DNA of 8,529 nucleotides from Bacteroidota bacterium (GTDB lineage: Bacteria; Bacteroidota; Bacteroidia; Chitinophagales; Chitinophagaceae): contig JAEZAY010000054.1 in the NCBI GenBank assembly GCA_023427575.1, positions 1 through 8,529 of the forward strand, read 5' to 3'. Below, piece by piece: positions 8,057-8,529 of this stretch (position 1 is its first letter; each line of letters begins with the position of its first letter). Below the pieces are notes generated by a model that saw only the letters and a list, made by a program, of their open reading frames with translations, was not told the DNA's origin and did not search any database. The position numbers and the translations under genes are program-made.

Positions 8057-8193
8057 ATACAAAAAATGAGATTGGAAGAATGAAAGGCAAAGTAAGATCA
8101 ATTCATCCAATTCATTGAATGAATGGGGATGGATTTAAAACTGTATGGCCCGTTTTTCTTTGTTGTAATTCAGTATTACTGCCTGATCTTATG
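8057..8193. promoter_or_regulatory. Upstream region of the PolX-like gene with a dyad-symmetric site
   Basis: This 137-bp non-coding stretch lies between the PolX-like start and the terminal mobile-element-like structure. It holds a dyad: CATCC (8104-8108), ATTCAT (8110-8115), spacer TGA, ATGAAT (8119-8124) and GGATG (8127-8131), centred about 60 bp upstream of the chosen start codon. On the minus strand TACTTTG (8094 to 8088) loosely resembles a Bacteroidota -7 element, one base short of TAnnTTTG, which would place the dyad near the -33 region. A regulator-binding site is possible but unproven. Nothing else is recognisable here. Confidence 0.35.
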
Positions 8194-8212
8194 ATCATTG
8201 GCGTCCGGGTAA
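8194..8212 (+). repeat. Left terminal inverted repeat
   Basis: This 19-base sequence pairs with 8511-8529 with one mismatch (C at 8202 against A at 8521, which would be G in a perfect repeat). It lies 137 bp upstream of the PolX-like start codon, so no complete insertion sequence could extend leftwards from it without crossing that gene. Just outside the tip the sequence reads CTTATG; the palindrome ATGATCAT spans the junction. Confidence 0.7.
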
Positions 8213-8278
8213 TAATTGTCAATTTACCTGAAACCTGTATCAACAGTAAGTTACGAGCAGTCATTGTAAATGACCCCT

Positions 8279-8305
8279 TCCACTTTTTTTAAGAAAAAAA
8301 GTGGA
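8279..8305. repeat. Perfect 12-bp hairpin in the left arm
   Basis: TCCACTTTTTTT (8279-8290) and AAAAAAAGTGGA (8294-8305) are perfectly complementary around a 3-base AAG loop. Neither strand shows the GC-rich stem followed by a T-run expected of an intrinsic terminator, so I describe it only as a palindrome. It sits in a stretch (8213-8316) that has no counterpart in the right arm of the surrounding inverted repeat. Confidence 0.7.
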
Positions 8306-8316
8306 GTAAAAAAATC

Positions 8317-8498
8317 GGGCTGCGGAATAAATCCTAAAAATTGAAACTTCCGGCTAAATAAAAACAAGTCACAGCGACGGAATATAGCCCAGCAGTGGTA
8401 GGACTTACGAGCTAAAGATCATCTCCGAGCTTCGGTAACAACTGTTTTTATTTTACGCCGTCCGTTTCAATTTTCTTAACGGATTTCTTCCGAGGCCC
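8317..8498. repeat. Long imperfect inverted repeat inside the terminal element
   Basis: Bases 8317-8366 can pair with 8443-8498. Shared blocks, in order on the left arm and on the reverse complement of the right arm, are GGGC, CGGAA, AAATCC, AAATTGAAAC, CGGC, TAAA and TAAAAACA. By hand about 44 of 50 left-arm bases match, with six extra bases on the right arm. The 76-base loop contains a possible AAGTC/GACTT stem (8366-8370 with 8402-8406) and a CCGA-GCT-TCGG stem-loop (8425-8435). The arms could be the subterminal regions of a former insertion sequence or a structured transcript. Confidence 0.65.
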
Positions 8499-8510
8499 AG
8501 GGAATACATT

Positions 8511-8529
8511 TTACCCGGACACCAATGAT
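8511..8529 (-). repeat. Right terminal inverted repeat
   Basis: This is the reverse complement of the repeat at 8194-8212 with a single difference. It reaches the last base of the window, so the true tip may extend further. Its orientation (plus strand ending CCAATGAT) marks a right end, meaning the element lies inside the window and does not begin here. Confidence 0.7.

Larger units (their letters stand above)
8194..8529. mobile_element. MITE-like non-coding element bounded by 19-bp terminal inverted repeats
   Basis: The plus strand at 8194 begins ATCATTGGCGTCCGGGTAA, and the minus strand read from 8529 begins ATCATTGGTGTCCGGGTAA. These are 18 of 19 identical and outward-facing, as terminal repeats of a 336-bp element would be. 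No reading frame of note lies between them. The interior is highly structured: a second long inverted repeat (8317-8366 with 8443-8498), a 12-bp perfect hairpin (8279-8305) and smaller stems. The tip sequence resembles ends I recall for some Bacteroidota IS4-family elements, but I cannot verify this. A non-autonomous MITE or an internally deleted insertion sequence fits best. The right flank is outside the window, so a target-site duplication cannot be tested, and the right boundary could lie slightly beyond the window end. A structured RNA gene is the main alternative. Confidence 0.6.

Noticed and set aside
8057..8110. Eighteen-codon N-terminal extension of the PolX-like protein from ATG at 8110
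   Set aside because: The extension is hydrophobic and not family-like, whereas the ATG at 8056 gives the usual PolX N-terminus.
8279..8305. Perfect hairpin considered as an intrinsic terminator
   Set aside because: No T-run follows the stem on either strand, the stem is mostly A-T, and no gene ends beside it in the window.
8366..8443. A tRNA-like or other known RNA fold in the loop of the long inverted repeat
   Set aside because: Short stems exist but no cloverleaf, TPsiC-like or CCA-like features, nor any riboswitch core that I recognise.

Overview
The window looks like a chromosomal segment from a Bacteroidota bacterium, perhaps in or near the Chitinophagia/Sphingobacteriia. This is a judgement from family content and style: a DUF3667 zinc-ribbon membrane protein, a very large multi-membrane-span histidine kinase, a PolX/PHP protein, no clear Shine-Dalgarno sequences, and moderate GC content by eye. 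No rRNA, tRNA or CRISPR array is visible.

Layout from left to right. At 1-581 the minus strand carries the N-terminal 193 codons of an exported protein that runs off the left edge. A 140-bp divergent intergenic region (582-721) separates it from a plus-strand cluster: a DUF3667-type membrane protein (722-1810), the MazG nucleoside triphosphate pyrophosphohydrolase (1837-2628) and a 1254-residue, 12-span NtrY-like sensor histidine kinase (2625-6389). The gaps are 26 bp and then a 4-base overlap, so these three are probably co-transcribed and the last two translationally coupled. The kinase meets a convergent minus-strand PolX-family gene (6386-8056); the two stop codons share the palindrome TTAA. 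No response regulator is present, so the kinase partner lies elsewhere.

The PolX-like protein keeps its helix-hairpin-helix motifs and all the PHP metal ligands I can identify, but the catalytic aspartates expected in the polymerase palm are replaced. It is therefore probably a DNA-binding PHP nuclease or phosphoesterase and not a polymerase.

The last 336 bases (8194-8529) hold no gene but are strongly structured. They begin and end with a 19-bp inverted repeat (one mismatch) that points outward, and inside lies a second, roughly 50-bp imperfect inverted repeat. Together with a perfect 12-bp hairpin, this looks like a MITE-type non-autonomous mobile element, or the joined ends of an internally deleted insertion sequence. 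It is the least ordinary part of the window. The rest is housekeeping and signalling content; I see no defence or secondary-metabolism system.
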